From Nannocystis pusilla (GTDB lineage: Bacteria > Myxococcota_A > Polyangia > Nannocystales > Nannocystaceae), in assembly GCF_026626665.1 (NCBI RefSeq), contig NZ_JAPNKE010000002.1, forward strand, positions 7,417,168 through 7,481,167: 64,000 nt of DNA, written 5' to 3'. A program made the translations under genes and the position numbers. The notes below the pieces were generated by a model. The model had not been told where the DNA came from. It made no database searches and worked only from the letters and a program-made list of their open reading frames with translations. Positions 18,431 through 27,843 of this stretch are shown in pieces. Each line of letters begins with the position of its first letter. Positions within the stretch are counted from its first letter, which is position 1.

Positions 18431-18883
18431 TCATGGATCGTTCAGATTGAGCTCCAGGCACGTCTCGGTGTTGATGAACACGAGGTCGTCCTGGTCGTTG
18501 TCGTGGTCGTCGTCGTCATCGTCGTCGTTCCACCCGCCCCAGCGCGTCTTCAGATCGCTGGCGCGCAGAACAGGGCGCCGTCGCCGTCGCACTGGCTGCG
18601 GCACAAGTCGCCGCCCTCGCCGGCGCAGCTGGCGAGACAGGTCGGGCCGGTCAAGGCGTCGCACTCGTAAGCGCGGTCATCCTCACCGGTCTGGACGAAG
18701 ATCTGGGTCTGCACGCACGCCGCGAGCAGCAGGTCGTCACCGAAGTCGTCGCAGTCGTCACCGCCCCTGCACCACTCCGCCCGCTGGGCGGGGAGCGAGA
18801 GGCCGCGCCAGCGCCGGGCCGTCCGCGACGAGCGGCAGCGCGAACGCGAGGACGGGGCAGAGCATCAGGATCTTGCGAAGCAT
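18431..18883 (-). pseudogene. Cys-rich secreted protein, paralogue 3 (two frame slips)
   Basis: ATG at 18883 gives MLRKILMLCPVLAFALPLVA, nearly identical to paralogue 2. After frame slips near 18800 and 18555 the protein reads LPAQRAEWCRGGDDC, ACVQTQIFVQTGEDD, YECDALTGPTCLASC, LCRSQCDGDGALFCAP, SDLKTRWGGW with seven consecutive Asp, and ends DLVFINTETCLELNLNDP. Both slips need one missing base. It may be intact in the real genome or truly decayed; the strong conservation after the slips argues for sequence error. If real, the first slip would leave only the signal peptide. Confidence 0.75.
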
Positions 18884-19699
18884 GGATCTCCTCTCGTTCG
18901 CGACAAGATCGGCGGGTGCGATCGGGCCGCCCAGCCGCGACGCGTTCGCCCCGCCAGTCTCTCTCCATCACAGGGATGCTCTTCTTCTAAAAGAATCTCG
19001 GCCGCGCGAGCCCCCCAGGCGACCGGGCCGCCCGCCAGCGGAGGAGATTACGGCGCACATCGCATTCGCTGCGAAGTTCGCGGCAACCTGTCTCGGCCGC
19101 GAGCCACCCGCTGAGCGAGCGCCCCGCCCGCTGGGCGACCGGGCCGCCCACGCCAGCGGAGGGATTTTCACGGCGCACATCGCATTCGCCGCGACATTCG
19201 CGACACCCTATCTCGGCGCGAGCCACCGCTGAGCGACCGGCCCGCCTACAAGCGGAGGTCTCGGGAGCGCGACGCGTCATCATCGAATCTTCACCCACCG
19301 ACTCTCCGGCAGCACTGAGCCCCGCCGAGCCGGTGCCCGCCAGCCCCGCCCCTGCGTCCTGCTCGCGCGAGCACACCGTCGATTCGCTGAAATGGTGCCG
19401 TACTCGCGGCAACCACGGCTTCAACGGCCCGCGAGGCGCCGGCGTGACCGCCGACCGACCTGCGAACCATGCTGGCGGCGGTCTCCCTCGTCCGCGGCCC
19501 TGAGGCACCCCTCCCAGGACGGCCAGGGCCGACGGACGATGGAGACGACCGCGGATTGCGACGACCGCGCGCGCCGTCCGGATTCGGCGCGGACGCGGAT
19601 CATTCGGGCGATGAATCGCCGGTCCCCCTGCTTTGCGGGCAGATGCGAGGCTCACGGACCGGCGCGGCGGCGCCGGCGACCGGAGCGCGAATCAGGCCC
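18884..19699. other. Intergenic region between paralogues 3 and 4
   Basis: No gene is seen. It includes the TTCTTCTAAAAGAA palindrome at about 18982 and a tandem array at 19010-19260; the remainder shows nothing notable. Confidence 0.55.
19010..19262. repeat. Tandem array, about 95-117 bp period, 2.3 copies
   Basis: Two long copies share GCGACCGGGCCGCCC, GCCAGCGGAGGA, ACGGCGCACATCGCATTCGC, GCGA(A/C)(G/A)TTCGCG and CTCGGC(C)GCGAGCCAC; a third partial copy begins near 19231. Confidence 0.75.
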
Positions 19700-20257
19700 T
19701 CACACCCCGTTGAGATCGAGCTGGAGGCAGGTCTGGGTGTCGATGAACACGACCTGCTCGTCGATGTCGACGGGCTCGGGCCGGTCGATCGGGTTGAAGC
19801 CCCACCCGGGACCCCACCCGGGACCGAAGCCCCACCCGGGCCCGAAGCCGGGCCAGGGGCTCAGGCCGCCCCACCGCGCCACGAGGTCGCTGGGCGCACA
19901 GAACAGCGCCCCGCCGTCCTCACACTGGCTGCTGCAGGTCGCCGCCCGGTCCTCGAGCTCGTCGGCGCATTGCGCGAGGCAGGCCGCGCCGGTCAGCGTG
20001 TCGCAGTCGTACGAGCGATTGTCGCTGCCCGTGCCGACGAAGATCTGGGTCTGCACGCAGGCGTTGAGGAGCACGTCGGCGCCGCCGATGCCCTGCTCCC
20101 ACAGGCCCTGGTCCGGGCGATCGTCGGGACCGATCTGACCCCACTGACCACCATTCGCCTGCTCCGGCTGAGCGGTGAGCGGGCTCGCCATCGTCGGACC
20201 GGCCACGAGGGACGCCACGACCAGGACGGGACAAACCATCAGGATATTACGAAACAT
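19700..20257 (-). CDS. Cys-rich secreted protein, paralogue 4 (Gly/Trp/Pro linker)
   Basis: 185 residues. ATG at 20257 preceded by AAGGAAACTCCCC. Signal peptide MFRNILMVCPVLVVASLVAG; Cys core NACVQTQIFVGTGSDNRSYD, CDTLTGAACLAQC, ATCSSQCEDGGALFCAPSDL; then WPGFGPGWGFGPGWGPGWGF in place of the Asp run, and the end VVFIDTQTCLQLDLNGV. The upstream 340 bp are shared with paralogue 2, so gene and control region were duplicated together. No known domain; probably a periplasmic or cell-surface disulphide-bonded protein. Confidence 0.85.
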   Translation of the reverse strand: MFRNILMVCPVLVVASLVAGPTMASPLTAQPEQANGGQWGQIGPDDRPDQGLWEQGIGGADVLLNACVQTQIFVGTGSDNRSYDCDTLTGAACLAQCADELEDRAATCSSQCEDGGALFCAPSDLVARWGGLSPWPGFGPGWGFGPGWGPGWGFNPIDRPEPVDIDEQVVFIDTQTCLQLDLNGV

Positions 20258-20321
20258 TGGGGAGTTTCCTTTCTTCTCTTCTCTCGGGCGCGGCGTGGGA
20301 TGATTCCCCCGGTCGCGCTGT

Positions 20322-20665
20322 GTGGGAATATTCAGCCCACCCAGAACGTGGGCAATGTCGAGTTGTGGCGGATCGCATACTCGACCGCGGCCGGAATCGG
20401 CGTAAACGCGGGCGTGCGCCGGCGCATCACCGGAAATTCACGGCTTCGCCAGGATCGGGCAGAAGCGCGGCGGCGGCGGCGTCTGCGGCGGTTTGGCGGC
20501 CTTCGTAGGCGAATATCGCCGTCGCCCGCCGCGCTCCTACATTGCACATACCGACGGATTCGAGTCGGGCAATATCGGGGCCGCAGGATCGGCCGCCCAA
20601 GCGCCTATCATCATTGACGGTGCGGCGCGGTCGCGGCGGCCCGCGGAGGGCTCCGCGCACCTACG
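20322..20665. promoter_or_regulatory. Upstream block shared with paralogue 2 (copy B)
   Basis: Matches copy A: GGAATATTCAG at 20324 and TATCATCATTGACG at 20606, then CGGCGGCCCGCGGAG and TCCGCGCACC. Position relative to the gene start is the same as for paralogue 2 to within about 15 bp. Confidence 0.55.
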
Positions 20666-21159
20666 AGTGGCCGACGCCCGCGGGAGGCCCTCTGGAAATA
20701 TACATATAGCATTTCATCGTACAGGTCGCGTCTATCACGACACTGATGATTGAGTCACAACTCGTCGGTCGCGCCGGCGCGACGAGCAGCGCGCCGCTCG
20801 GCCGGCCCGCCGAGACGACCTGTCCCGAAAGACATTGAATGCTCCGCAGCTCGAATCGCCAAACCCGCCGCGCACCCACGCAGGGCGCGGCCGCCCCGAC
20901 CGCCGCGGCGCGCTCGCTGGGAATGGCGGGAAGGCGCGCTCGCTGGGAATGGTGGGAAGGCGCTCCCTCGCCGGCGCCTTCGAGCTCGATCGATCGCCGG
21001 TCGGCTCGCAACACGACCGGTCGGGAGGTGAGCCTGGCGCCTCGCCTGGCGGTCGTCGGCATCATCGGCGCCATCGGCCACGCGCCCGGCGGTTCGGCCG
21101 CCCTGTCGTACAGGCCCAGCGCGCTGGCCTGCGCCCTGGGAGCCCCGCGCATCGACGGT

Positions 21160-21600
21160 TGTTCACCGGAGCTCAACGTCGTTGTCGCTTACGAGCTCGG
21201 CGGAGCGCTCGCCTCGTCGCGCGACGTCCTCTGCCCGCCGCCCGTGGGGAGCCCCGCACATCGACGGGTGATCACCGGAGCTTACGTGCTCGGCGGAGCG
21301 CTCGCCTCGTCGCGCGCCGTCCTCCGCCCGCCGCCCGTGGAGAGCCCCGCGCATCGACGGGTGATCGCCGGAGCTCAGCATCGTTGTCGCTTACGAGCTC
21401 GGCGGAGCGCTCGCCTCGTCGCGCCACGTCCTCCGCCCGCCCCCGACGGGGAGCCCCGCGCATGACGAGCTCGGCGGAGAGCCCACGCCGTCGCGCCACG
21501 TCCTCCGCCCGCCGCCCGGCGGGAGCCCCGAGCATCACGAGCTCGGCGGACGCCCGCCTCGTCGTCGCGCCGTCCTCCGCACGCCACCGGAGGGAGCCTC
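21160..21600. repeat. Degenerate tandem array, about 75-110 bp units, four to five copies
   Basis: Recurring blocks: GAGCTCGGCGGAGCGCTCGC, CTCGTCGCGCGACGTCCTC, GCCCGCCGCCCG and GGAGCCCCGCGCATCGACGG followed by GTGATC(A/G)CCGGAGCT. Copies become shorter and more diverged toward dps. Confidence 0.65.
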
Positions 21601-21655
21601 GGCTGGCAAGCCGGTAGCAGACTGGCTCACCGCCGCCGAGCCCTCGACGGGTGAC

Positions 21656-21680
21656 ATGCCCCTTCAGGCATGTCCGAAAG
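21656..21680. repeat. Palindromic repeat, CATGCCC-type
   Basis: CATGCCCCTTCAGGCATG followed directly by TCCGAAAGTCCATG: a member of the interspersed TGTCC/GGACA family in the dps leader region. Confidence 0.5.
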
Positions 21681-21913
21681 TCCATGCGCACCTAGCGCGG
21701 CAGGCTCGGCTGCGAGCCACGGTGTCGGTCGCCTCGCTCTTGCGTCTCGCCATGCGAGGTTCGGGGCCCCCGACCGATTCACCGACGCGTGGCCGTTTCA
21801 CGGGACTGGCTCGTTCATGGGAGCCTCGCCGGTGAGATTTGGGGGCTCTCGCCCACTGGCGCGCGTCCAGGACCGCGCCCATAGTTCCGCCCGCTCAACC
21901 AGGATTCGACACG

Positions 21914-22390
21914 ATGTACGCCAGCCCGAGCCACCTGCCCCAAGAAGCACGTCAGAAGATCGCCACCGCCCTCCAGGGGGTGCTGGCCGATGGCCTCGAC
22001 CTGCACAGCCAGATCAAGGTCGCCCACTGGAACATCAAGGGCATGCACTTCGCCTCGCTGCACCCGCTGTTCGAGACCTTCGCCGTCAGCCTCGCCAACC
22101 ACAACGACACGGTGGCCGAGCGCGCGGTGACCCTCGGGGCGCAGATCCACGGCACCGCCCGCCATGTCGCCAAGACCTCGCGCCTGCCCGAGTACCCGCA
22201 GGACACCACCCGCGACCTCGAGCACGTGCGCCTGCTCGCCGAGCGCATCGAGACCTATCTGACCGGCCTGCAGGAGGGCCGCAAGGTCGCCGACCAGCAG
22301 GGCGACGTCGACAGCGTCGACATGCTCACCGCGATCATCAGCGAGTTCGAGAAGCACGGGTGGTTCCTCCGCGCCCACCTCGACCGCTGA
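21914..22390 (+). CDS. dps: Dps-family DNA-binding ferritin-like protein
   Basis: 158 residues from the ATG at 21914, giving MYASPSHLPQEARQKIA. The Dps ferroxidase motif is clear: KVAHWNIKGMHFASLHPLFE with His and, downstream, the acidic residues of D-x-x-A-E-R (NDTVAERAVTLG). DVDSVDMLTAIISEFEKHGW forms the last helix. It should assemble into dodecamers that oxidise and store iron and protect DNA under oxidative or starvation stress. It stands alone; upstream is repeat DNA, and downstream are two near-identical 35 bp direct repeats (22440-22515). Confidence 0.93.
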   Translation: MYASPSHLPQEARQKIATALQGVLADGLDLHSQIKVAHWNIKGMHFASLHPLFETFAVSLANHNDTVAERAVTLGAQIHGTARHVAKTSRLPEYPQDTTRDLEHVRLLAERIETYLTGLQEGRKVADQQGDVDSVDMLTAIISEFEKHGWFLRAHLDR

Positions 22391-22515
22391 GCCCTCGCGT
22401 CGCCTGACGCGCACCGGCCCGGCGACACCGTCGCCGAGCCGGCCGCTCGCACCGTGTCGGCGACGCCGCTCGCGCCGACGCCGCCGCTCGCACCGTTTCG
22501 GCGACGCCGCTCGCG

Positions 22516-23160
22516 CTATTCGCCGATCTCGATGTTGTACTTCACCGTCATCGGCGGGCCGTTGTAGGTCGGGAACTGGTGGTTGGCGATCGCCTTGCGC
22601 ACGCACGGGACGATGCCGAACACCTGCAGGTCGGGCCCCGCGGTCACCGACACCGCGTCGGCGCGACCTGTCTTTCCGACCAGGCTGATGATGAGATCGA
22701 TCCGCCCGCCCTTGAGGCTGCCGCCGTTGTAACAGGCGGCCACCGCCAGGCACTCGTTGATCGCGTACTCGACCTCGCGCATGTTGGCGTTGAGGACTGG
22801 CTCGTTGAGCTGCTCGTCGCCGGCGCTCCAGTCGAGCGTGCGGGTGCGGTTGGGGTCGTACTGGGGGATCGACTTGTCGTCGACCGGGACGAACTTCTTC
22901 GGCAGCTGGTTGCGGTCGAGCGTGCATTCGCCCCACGAGGTGATCGGCGGGCGCATCGGCACCTCTTCCTCCACCACCGCCTGCGAGGTACAGATGTCCT
23001 GCGAGTAATCGACGACGCACGCCTTGCCGTCGCAGCGGGTGCCGCGGCCGCACATTCCGCCGCATTCGCCCGAGGGGGCGTTGGAATCGCTGTTCTTCTT
23101 GCAAGCGGCGGGAGCCAGCGAGAGGCCGAGGAGACCGGCCACGATCAGGGTCGTACGCAT
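22516..23160 (-). CDS. Lipoprotein with AgmX/PglI-type C-terminal domain
   Basis: 214 residues from the ATG at 23160: MRTTLIVAGLLGLSLAPAAC is a signal peptide with lipobox. A short Cys-rich stretch follows (ECGGMCGRGTRCDGKACVVD), then a conserved C-terminal domain, NANMREVEYAINECLAVAAC ... LQVFGIVPCVRKAIANHQFP, ending MTVKYNIEIGE. That domain resembles the TonB-C-like AgmX/PglI domain of gliding and TonB-type proteins in myxobacteria. It probably sits at the inner face of the outer membrane or in the periplasm. A weak palindrome (CCTGTCTTTCCGACCAGG) lies inside the coding sequence near 22667. Confidence 0.75.
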   Translation of the reverse strand: MRTTLIVAGLLGLSLAPAACKKNSDSNAPSGECGGMCGRGTRCDGKACVVDYSQDICTSQAVVEEEVPMRPPITSWGECTLDRNQLPKKFVPVDDKSIPQYDPNRTRTLDWSAGDEQLNEPVLNANMREVEYAINECLAVAACYNGGSLKGGRIDLIISLVGKTGRADAVSVTAGPDLQVFGIVPCVRKAIANHQFPTYNGPPMTVKYNIEIGE

Positions 23161-23847
23161 CGCCGGTGAGCGTATCACCTCGGCCCGCGCCCGCGAGCCG
23201 TCAGCGCGTGCGAGTATTTTCGCGCTGTCGGCCGGTCTGCTCGTTGGGACAGGTCCACCGCCGACCCCACAGGCCGGCCGAGCCCGGCGCTCCGCAAATT
23301 CGAGCGGCGCCCCGGCCCTGCAGGCCCGGCCGACTCGCCGTCGCCGTCGCGGGTCGGTGCCACGACGAGGCCCCGCGACGCGCCGCGGCACGGTGTTCCT
23401 GCGGCACCCGACGGAGACCGCCGGCGCTCGAGCCTCGCCGAGGCCGAGTCCCGAGCCACCGCACGCCGTGCAGCGCGCCGACTCGTCCCCGGCCGGTGCC
23501 GGTGGCGACGTGGGCGCGCGCCGATTGCCGCCACCCGCTCGGCGGCGAGGACTGGACCCACCGGACCCGGCAGGGTCTTCGACGCTCCCACCGGGGCCTG
23601 CCGCGCTCGAGCTCTCGCGCCCGCGTGCGGCCATCGGCGCGCTCAGTCTCGCGGCGGCTCGCGGACTCCCGCGACTGGCGCGGACCTCGGCACCCGGAAC
23701 GCCGACCGCCTCGTCGTTCCGTGACGCGCAGACAACCGCGACGAGCGGCTCCCGTCGGCAGCAGTTCTTTTAAAAAGAAAGAGACATCGAGCCGGCGCGG
23801 AGGCGCTTGTCTTACACCCCCGCATAGTCGAAGTGACGCGTCGCGGG
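23161..23847. other. Intergenic region between the AgmX/PglI lipoprotein and serA
   Basis: About 690 bp of GC-rich sequence without a supported gene. The only clear element is TTCTTTTAAAAAGAA at 23765-23779, some 70 bp past the serA stop, which could serve as a hairpin terminator. Confidence 0.5.
23765..23779 (-). terminator. AT-rich hairpin downstream of serA
   Basis: TTCTTTT/AAAAAGAA inverted repeat about 70 bp beyond the serA stop; on the minus strand it is preceded by T-rich TCTCTTTC. It could act as a terminator or as one of the TTTTAA-type interspersed palindromes. Confidence 0.35.
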
Positions 23848-25089
23848 TCAGGCCGCGCTCTGCCGCGCCACGCGGGTGCGCAGGCTGACCGGCAAGGCGG
23901 CGATCGCCTGCACCAATTCGTGGAGCTGCGGGTCGCCGTGGCCCAGCGGGACGTCGACCAGCAGCAGGCCGATCGAGGCGACCGTCGCCAGGCTCTGGCC
24001 GGTGATGTTGACCTGCGAGTCGCCGAGCACGCGGTTGATCTTCGAGAGCACGCCCGGGACGTTGCGGTGGATGTTGACGATCCGGCTGCCGGAGCGCACC
24101 GGACCGGCGTCGAGCAACGGCAGGGTGACGCCGCCGAGGGTGGCACCGGAGTCCAGGTAGTGCGACAGCGAGACGGCGACCTCGCGGCCGATGCTGGCCT
24201 GCGCCTCCTCGGTCGAGCCGCCGATGTGTGGCGTCAAGATCACGCTGTCGAGGCCGCGCAGCGGGCTGTCGAACACGTCGCCGACGCGCGCGGGCTCGCT
24301 GGGGAACACGTCGATCGCCGCCCCGCCGAGGTGACCGGCGACCAGCGCGTCGCGCAGCGCGTCGATGTCGACCACGCCGCCCCGCGAGGCGTTGATCAGC
24401 GCCGCCCCGCGCCGCATCGCCGCGATCTCGTCGCCGCCGATCATGCCGCGCGTGTGCTCGGTGTCCGGCACGTGCAAGCTGACGAAGTCGCTGAGCGACA
24501 GCAGCTCGATCAGGCTGACGCACGGCTGGGCGTTGCCCAGCGGCACGGAAAGAATGTCGTAGTAGCGGACCTTCATGCCCAGCGACTCGGCGAGCACGCT
24601 GAGCTGGCTGCCGATGTGGCCGTAGCCGACGATCCCGAGCGTCTTGCCGCGGACCTCGTGGCTGCCCTCGGCGCTCTTGTGCCACAGGCCGCGGTGGCAG
24701 GCCGCGCTGCGGGCGAAGGTCTGGCGCGCCAGCATGATCACCTCGCCGAGCACCAGCTCGGCGACCGAGCGGGTGTTGCTGAACGGCGCGTTGAACACCC
24801 CGACCCCGCTGGCCTGCGCGGCGGACAGATCGATCTGGTCGGTGCCGATACAAAAAGCGCCGACCGCCTCGAGCTGCGGCACCGCCGCGAACACCCCCGC
24901 CGGCACCCGCGTCTTGCTGCGGATCCCGAGGATCAGCGGGCCGTCCTGCGGCAGGGCCCGCAACGCCTCGATCAGCTGCGCCTCGCCCAGCGCCCCGGGC
25001 ACCGCGTGGACGACGACGCCGCGCCGGGCGAACTCCTCGTGCGCTGTGGTGTGGATGTTCTCGAGCAGCAGGGCGTGCGGGCTGTTCAC
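23848..25089 (-). CDS. serA: D-3-phosphoglycerate dehydrogenase
   Basis: First step of serine synthesis: NAD-dependent oxidation of 3-phosphoglycerate. 413 residues from the GTG at 25089 (VNSPHALLLENIH), close to the 410 of E. coli SerA; the frame stays open to 25203, but that extension reads through a repeat palindrome and lacks homology. Motifs: FCIGTDQIDL, NAPFSNTRSVAELVLGE, Rossmann GIVGYGHIGSQL, INASRGGVVD, AIDVFPSEPA, and LTPHIGGSTEEAQ with the catalytic His. A C-terminal ACT domain (RIVNIHRNVPGVLSKINRVL) is the likely serine-binding site. Monocistronic by context. Confidence 0.93.
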   Translation of the reverse strand: MNSPHALLLENIHTTAHEEFARRGVVVHAVPGALGEAQLIEALRALPQDGPLILGIRSKTRVPAGVFAAVPQLEAVGAFCIGTDQIDLSAAQASGVGVFNAPFSNTRSVAELVLGEVIMLARQTFARSAACHRGLWHKSAEGSHEVRGKTLGIVGYGHIGSQLSVLAESLGMKVRYYDILSVPLGNAQPCVSLIELLSLSDFVSLHVPDTEHTRGMIGGDEIAAMRRGAALINASRGGVVDIDALRDALVAGHLGGAAIDVFPSEPARVGDVFDSPLRGLDSVILTPHIGGSTEEAQASIGREVAVSLSHYLDSGATLGGVTLPLLDAGPVRSGSRIVNIHRNVPGVLSKINRVLGDSQVNITGQSLATVASIGLLLVDVPLGHGDPQLHELVQAIAALPVSLRTRVARQSAA

Positions 25090-25169
25090 GGCGCGCACGA
25101 TGCCCCAGGCTCGCGGGGCCCGCAACTCGCCGCCGCGCGCCGCTGGCACGCCCCTGGCGCCCCATCGGT

Positions 25170-25192
25170 ACGCTTTCTCTCTTTTAAGGGGA
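25170..25192. repeat. TTTTAA-type palindrome upstream of serA
   Basis: TTTCTCTCTTTTAAGGGGA, an AT-rich imperfect hairpin, about 90 bp 5' of the chosen serA start. A related element lies just beyond the serA stop, so the gene is bracketed by the two. Confidence 0.4.
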
Positions 25193-25221
25193 CGCTGCGC
25201 CACGCTCCCGGCGAGCGTCGA

Positions 25222-25482
25222 TGATGCGGCCGAGCGTCCATGGACGCAGGCGGGAGATCGCTGCCCGCTCGTGTCTGCGAGGACGACCAGGCACCTCGTC
25301 CGCGCCCCTGGCGGACATCGTCAATGCGGCCGAGCTTCCATGGACGCCGACGCGAGAGCTCGCCGCCCGTTCGTGTCTGCGAGGACGACCAGGCACCTCG
25401 TCGGCGCTCCTGGCGGACATCGTCGATGCGGCCGAGCTTCCATGGACGCCGACGCGAGAGATCGCCACGGCGATCGCGGCCG
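25222..25482. repeat. Tandem array, 102 bp period, 2.6 copies
   Basis: GATGCGGCCGAGC(G/T)TCCATG occurs at about 25223, 25325 and 25427, each followed by GACGC, GAGA(T/G)CGC, CGTGTCTGCGAGGACGACCA and CTGGCGGACATCGTC. The second and third copies are nearly identical. It lies between serA and the methyltransferase. Confidence 0.8.
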
Positions 25483-25524
25483 CGTGGACCGCGGTCCTCG
25501 CCGTGCCTTCGCCTCCTTTTCGTG

Positions 25525-26972
25525 ATGCAGGAGATCGCCGGCGAACGCCCCGACGTGGCGCGGAGCACCCCTCGTACGCCATCACCACACGTGACGGCGA
25601 AGCGATCTCCGGGGCGCAAACTCGCGGTCCGGCGCGCCGCGGGAGCCTGGCGTCGCGTACACGTCTTTGCTACCCCTGTCCGCCTCTTGCTCGACAAAGG
25701 CAAGCTTCAGCGGCTGCAGCGGGCGCTCAAGCCTCACCTCGCGCACGGATGGGAGCGAGCGGTGTTCGCCGCGCCGCAGACCGACGACGGCAGCGCGCGG
25801 GCGGAGCGCGTGCTGGCCGGGCCGGGCATCGGCGTCGCGCCGAGCGCGGCGCAGGTCGACGCGCTGCTCGCCGCCGCCGCCGAGGCCGCCGGGGCCGGCT
25901 TGTGGAAGCAGACCCTCGTGCTCGACGCGCGTCGGCGCGTGCAGGTCGACGCGCGTCACGGCCGCGCCACCACGCGCACCCTCGACGAAGACACCGCGCT
26001 CAAGGTCATGGGCGGCAAGGAGCGCGCGCTGCGGCCCGACACCAGCGCCGCGCTGCTGCGCGAGATCGGGATCATGAACGCCGACGGCAGCATCTCGGCG
26101 ACGCATGCCCGCAAGTACAAGCAGATCTGCCACCTGGCGACGCTGTGCGAGCCGGTGATCGATCGCCTGGCTGCCACGCGCCCCATCAGCCCGGCGGCGC
26201 CGGTGCGCGCGCTCGACCTCGCGTGCGGCAACGCCTACCTGAGCTTCGTGCTGGCCGAGGTCCTGCGCCTGCGCGACGTGCCGCTGCGACTGCACGGCGT
26301 CGACGTGCGCGCCGACGTGGTCGCCCGCAGCATCGACCGGGCCCGCGCCCTCGGCCTCGCGGCGCCCGAGGAGGCGACCGTACAGGAAGCGACCGAGCGC
26401 GATGCCGCGGTCCTCGCCGACGGCGCCGAAGGACGCCCGGTGGTCGGCTTGTCGTTCGCGCAGGCCGACATCGCCGGCGCGGCGCGGACCGCTCCGACGC
26501 GGCTCGGGGGCGTGCCCGACCTTGTGCTCGCGCTGCACGCCTGCGACACGGCGACCGACGAGGCGATCGCCCTGGCGATCGAGCTCGGCGTGCCTGCCCT
26601 GCTCAGCGTGCCGTGCTGCCAGGCCGAGCTGGCCGCGCAGCGGCTCGCGCGCCGGCCGCGGCGCAGCCGCTGACGGCGATGGTCGACCACGGCCTGCTGC
26701 GGCGCGCCTACGCCGATGTCCTGACCGACAGTCTCCGGGTCGCCGCCCTCGAGGCGTGCGGCTACGAGGTGACGGTGCTCGAGTTCGTCGGCGGCGAGCA
26801 CACCCCGAAGAACCTGCTGATCAAGGGCCACCGCCGGCACCCGCGCGCCACCGTCGAGCCGCACCGCTGGCGTCTGGAGCCCCTCCAGACCCGCTGCGCG
26901 GCGCTGGGCGTCCAGCCCGACCTGCTGCGCCGGCTCGCGGCGATCCAGGCGGCCTCGCAGCCGAGCGGGTGA
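25525..26972 (+). CDS. SAM-dependent methyltransferase, METTL25/GSTCD-like (Methyltransf_32 type), frame slip
   Basis: Class I methyltransferase of unknown substrate. Start uncertain: ATG 25525 or GTG 25591, because the open frame runs back into tandem repeats. RLLLDKGKLQRLQRALKPHL is an accessory N-terminal region (about 150 residues). The SAM site is DLACGNAYLSFVLAEVL with LHGVDVRADVV; then LHACDTATDEAIALAIELGV and LLSVPCCQAEL. After a one-base slip near 26655 it continues MVDHGLLRRAYADVLTDSLR, then LEACGYEV, FVGGEHTPKNLLIKGHRR, and stops at 26972. The D-x-x-x-G-x-G, H-A-C-D and PCC motifs with the H-T-P-K-N end are characteristic of this family, which is related to RNA or translation modifiers. 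Monocistronic. Confidence 0.8.
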
Positions 26973-26995
26973 TTTTTCGACCGCGGGTCGAAAAT
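26970..26995 (+). terminator. Candidate terminator hairpin after the methyltransferase
   Basis: Directly at the stop codon GATTTTTCGACC pairs with GGTCGAAAATC across a GCG loop (11 bp stem with one bulged T). There is no long T tract after it, so termination is uncertain. Confidence 0.45.
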
Positions 26996-27843
26996 CTCTC
27001 CGGTCGGGAAGCGAGTCGCGCGAGCCGAAAGGCCGGAGGCCGGGTCGACAGAGGCCCAGGCGAGCCCGCCCGGCCCCCTGAATGGCAGCAAACCGCCTTT
27101 CCGGCGCCCTTGAGGTGCCCGGCTACCCTCGCGGCTCCCACGCCCCTTTCTCGAGCACCGGCCGTCTGAACCCCGTCCGAGGGGTCCGCCCACCAGGGGC
27201 AGTTCCGAGCGTAAAATGGCCCTTTGATCGCTCGTGATCGAATTCGAAATATTTTCGACGATCGGTCCACAAACAGAACTCGGGACGAATCATCGATCGC
27301 TCGCCCGGCAAACCCGCGCTTCGGTCCGCCGCCGGCGGCCCCGAAACGACCGCAAATCCACCGCCGTCGCGCCCTGGGCGAGCTCTCGCAGCGAAGAGCA
27401 GAGGCGGCGGCGCTCGAAGCGCCGCGCCGCTGACAGGGCGCGGAATCGACCACGAACCCTTCCGCATGGCCGCACGAAGCCCTCGCGTCGCCTGCCGCCC
27501 GGGCCGGACGAGCCCGGCTGGCTCACCCCTCGGCTGCCCCGCTCGCTCGACCCCGCACCAGCCCCTGGCGCTGCCCGGCCCGGGTGAGCCCGGCTGGCCC
27601 ACCCTCGGCTGCCCCGCTCGCTCGACCCCGCACCAGCCCCTGGCGCTGCCCGGCCCGGGTGAACCCGGCTCGCCCACGTCGGCGGCCCCGACCCCACTCG
27701 ACCCCGGGCCAGCCCCTCGCTGCCGCACCGGATGAGCCCGACTCGCCCACCACCGCCGCCGGCCCCGACCACCCGGCCTGGCGGTCCTCAGCGGTCCGGG
27801 CCGCCAGGCCCGCGGTCGGCTCGCCCGCCCGGCGCGCCCGTCC
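26996..27843. other. Intergenic region before the CFI-box gene
   Basis: About 850 bp without a supported gene. 27230-27300 is relatively AT-rich (GAATTCGAAATATTTTCGACG); 27500-27843 is tandem repeat. Confidence 0.55.
27498..27840. repeat. Tandem array, 76 bp period, three copies, then a copy of the neighbouring gene end
   Basis: GCTCGCTCGACCCCGCACCA at 27541 and 27617, with a diverged third copy near 27690; each continues CTGGCGCTGCCCGGCCCGGG. At 27782, GGTCCTCAGCGGTCCGGGCC repeats the sequence at 27841, which is the 3' end of the CFI-box gene including its stop codon. Confidence 0.7.

Larger units (their letters stand above)
20666..21913. other. Repeat-rich intergenic region upstream of dps
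   Basis: No credible gene. 20919-20965 holds two copies of a 19-24 bp unit (GCGCTCGCTGGGAATGG). 21160-21600 is a degenerate array. 21656-21680 carries a palindrome, CATGCCCCTTCAGGCATG. Confidence 0.55.

Noticed and set aside
16376..18670. Very long open frames over 2 kb in the spacer between paralogues 2 and 3
   Set aside because: They run through tandem repeats, consist of Arg/Ala/Pro-rich low complexity, and result from scarcity of stops at this GC content.
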